A stretch of 6,343 nucleotides of DNA from Bacteroidales bacterium UBA4073 (lineage in GTDB: Bacteria > Bacteroidota > Bacteroidia > Bacteroidales > Tenuifilaceae), in NCBI GenBank assembly GCA_002383425.1, contig DFYV01000171.1:1-6343 (forward strand), read 5' to 3'. Below, piece after piece: positions 6,327 to 6,343 of this stretch. The number at the start of each line of letters is the position of its first letter. Within the stretch, counting starts at the first letter, position 1. The position numbers and the translations under genes are program-made. A model generated the notes under the pieces. It was not told the origin of the DNA and did not search any database. It worked only from the letters and a program-made list of their open reading frames with translations.

Positions 6327-6343
6327 TTCAGGCTTTTATATAT

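Overview
The window looks like chromosomal DNA from a member of the Bacteroidota, most likely the Bacteroidales or a close relative. Three things point there. The purM-prfA-pyrF gene order and the long form of PurM (389 residues) are familiar from that group. Start codons lack Shine-Dalgarno sequences and have A-rich leaders. Two genes are preceded by the -7 element TACCTTTG, which fits the Bacteroidota consensus TAnnTTTG. No RNA genes, insertion sequences, phage genes or CRISPR arrays are visible. There is no gene-free stretch longer than 300 bases; the longest is the roughly 150 bp at the right end.

Left half, plus strand: a small secreted protein that I read as a 7(1) septoil knot (formerly DUF6150) protein is followed by three housekeeping genes: purM (AIR synthase, purine synthesis), prfA (peptide chain release factor 1) and pyrF (type 2 orotidine 5'-phosphate decarboxylase, last step of UMP synthesis). 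prfA and pyrF are 13 bp apart and should be co-transcribed. purM and prfA each have a -7-like element close to their start. The purM promoter and start codon are spanned by a perfect 9-bp inverted repeat.

Right half, minus strand: a two-gene unit encodes exported hydrolases. The first gene is an M28-family zinc aminopeptidase whose C-terminal third (about 170 residues) looks like an 8-stranded outer-membrane beta-barrel ending in a terminal phenylalanine. Eighteen bases after it comes a lipoprotein with a class I glutamine amidotransferase / peptidase C26 (PuuD-like gamma-glutamyl hydrolase) fold and an intact Cys-His-Glu triad. Together they may form an envelope-anchored peptide or gamma-glutamyl-peptide degrading pair; this is inference. 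The unit converges on pyrF with only 3 bp between stop codons.

The most unusual item is the peptidase-barrel fusion and its lipoprotein partner. The rest is ordinary core genome with some small regulatory-looking dyads.
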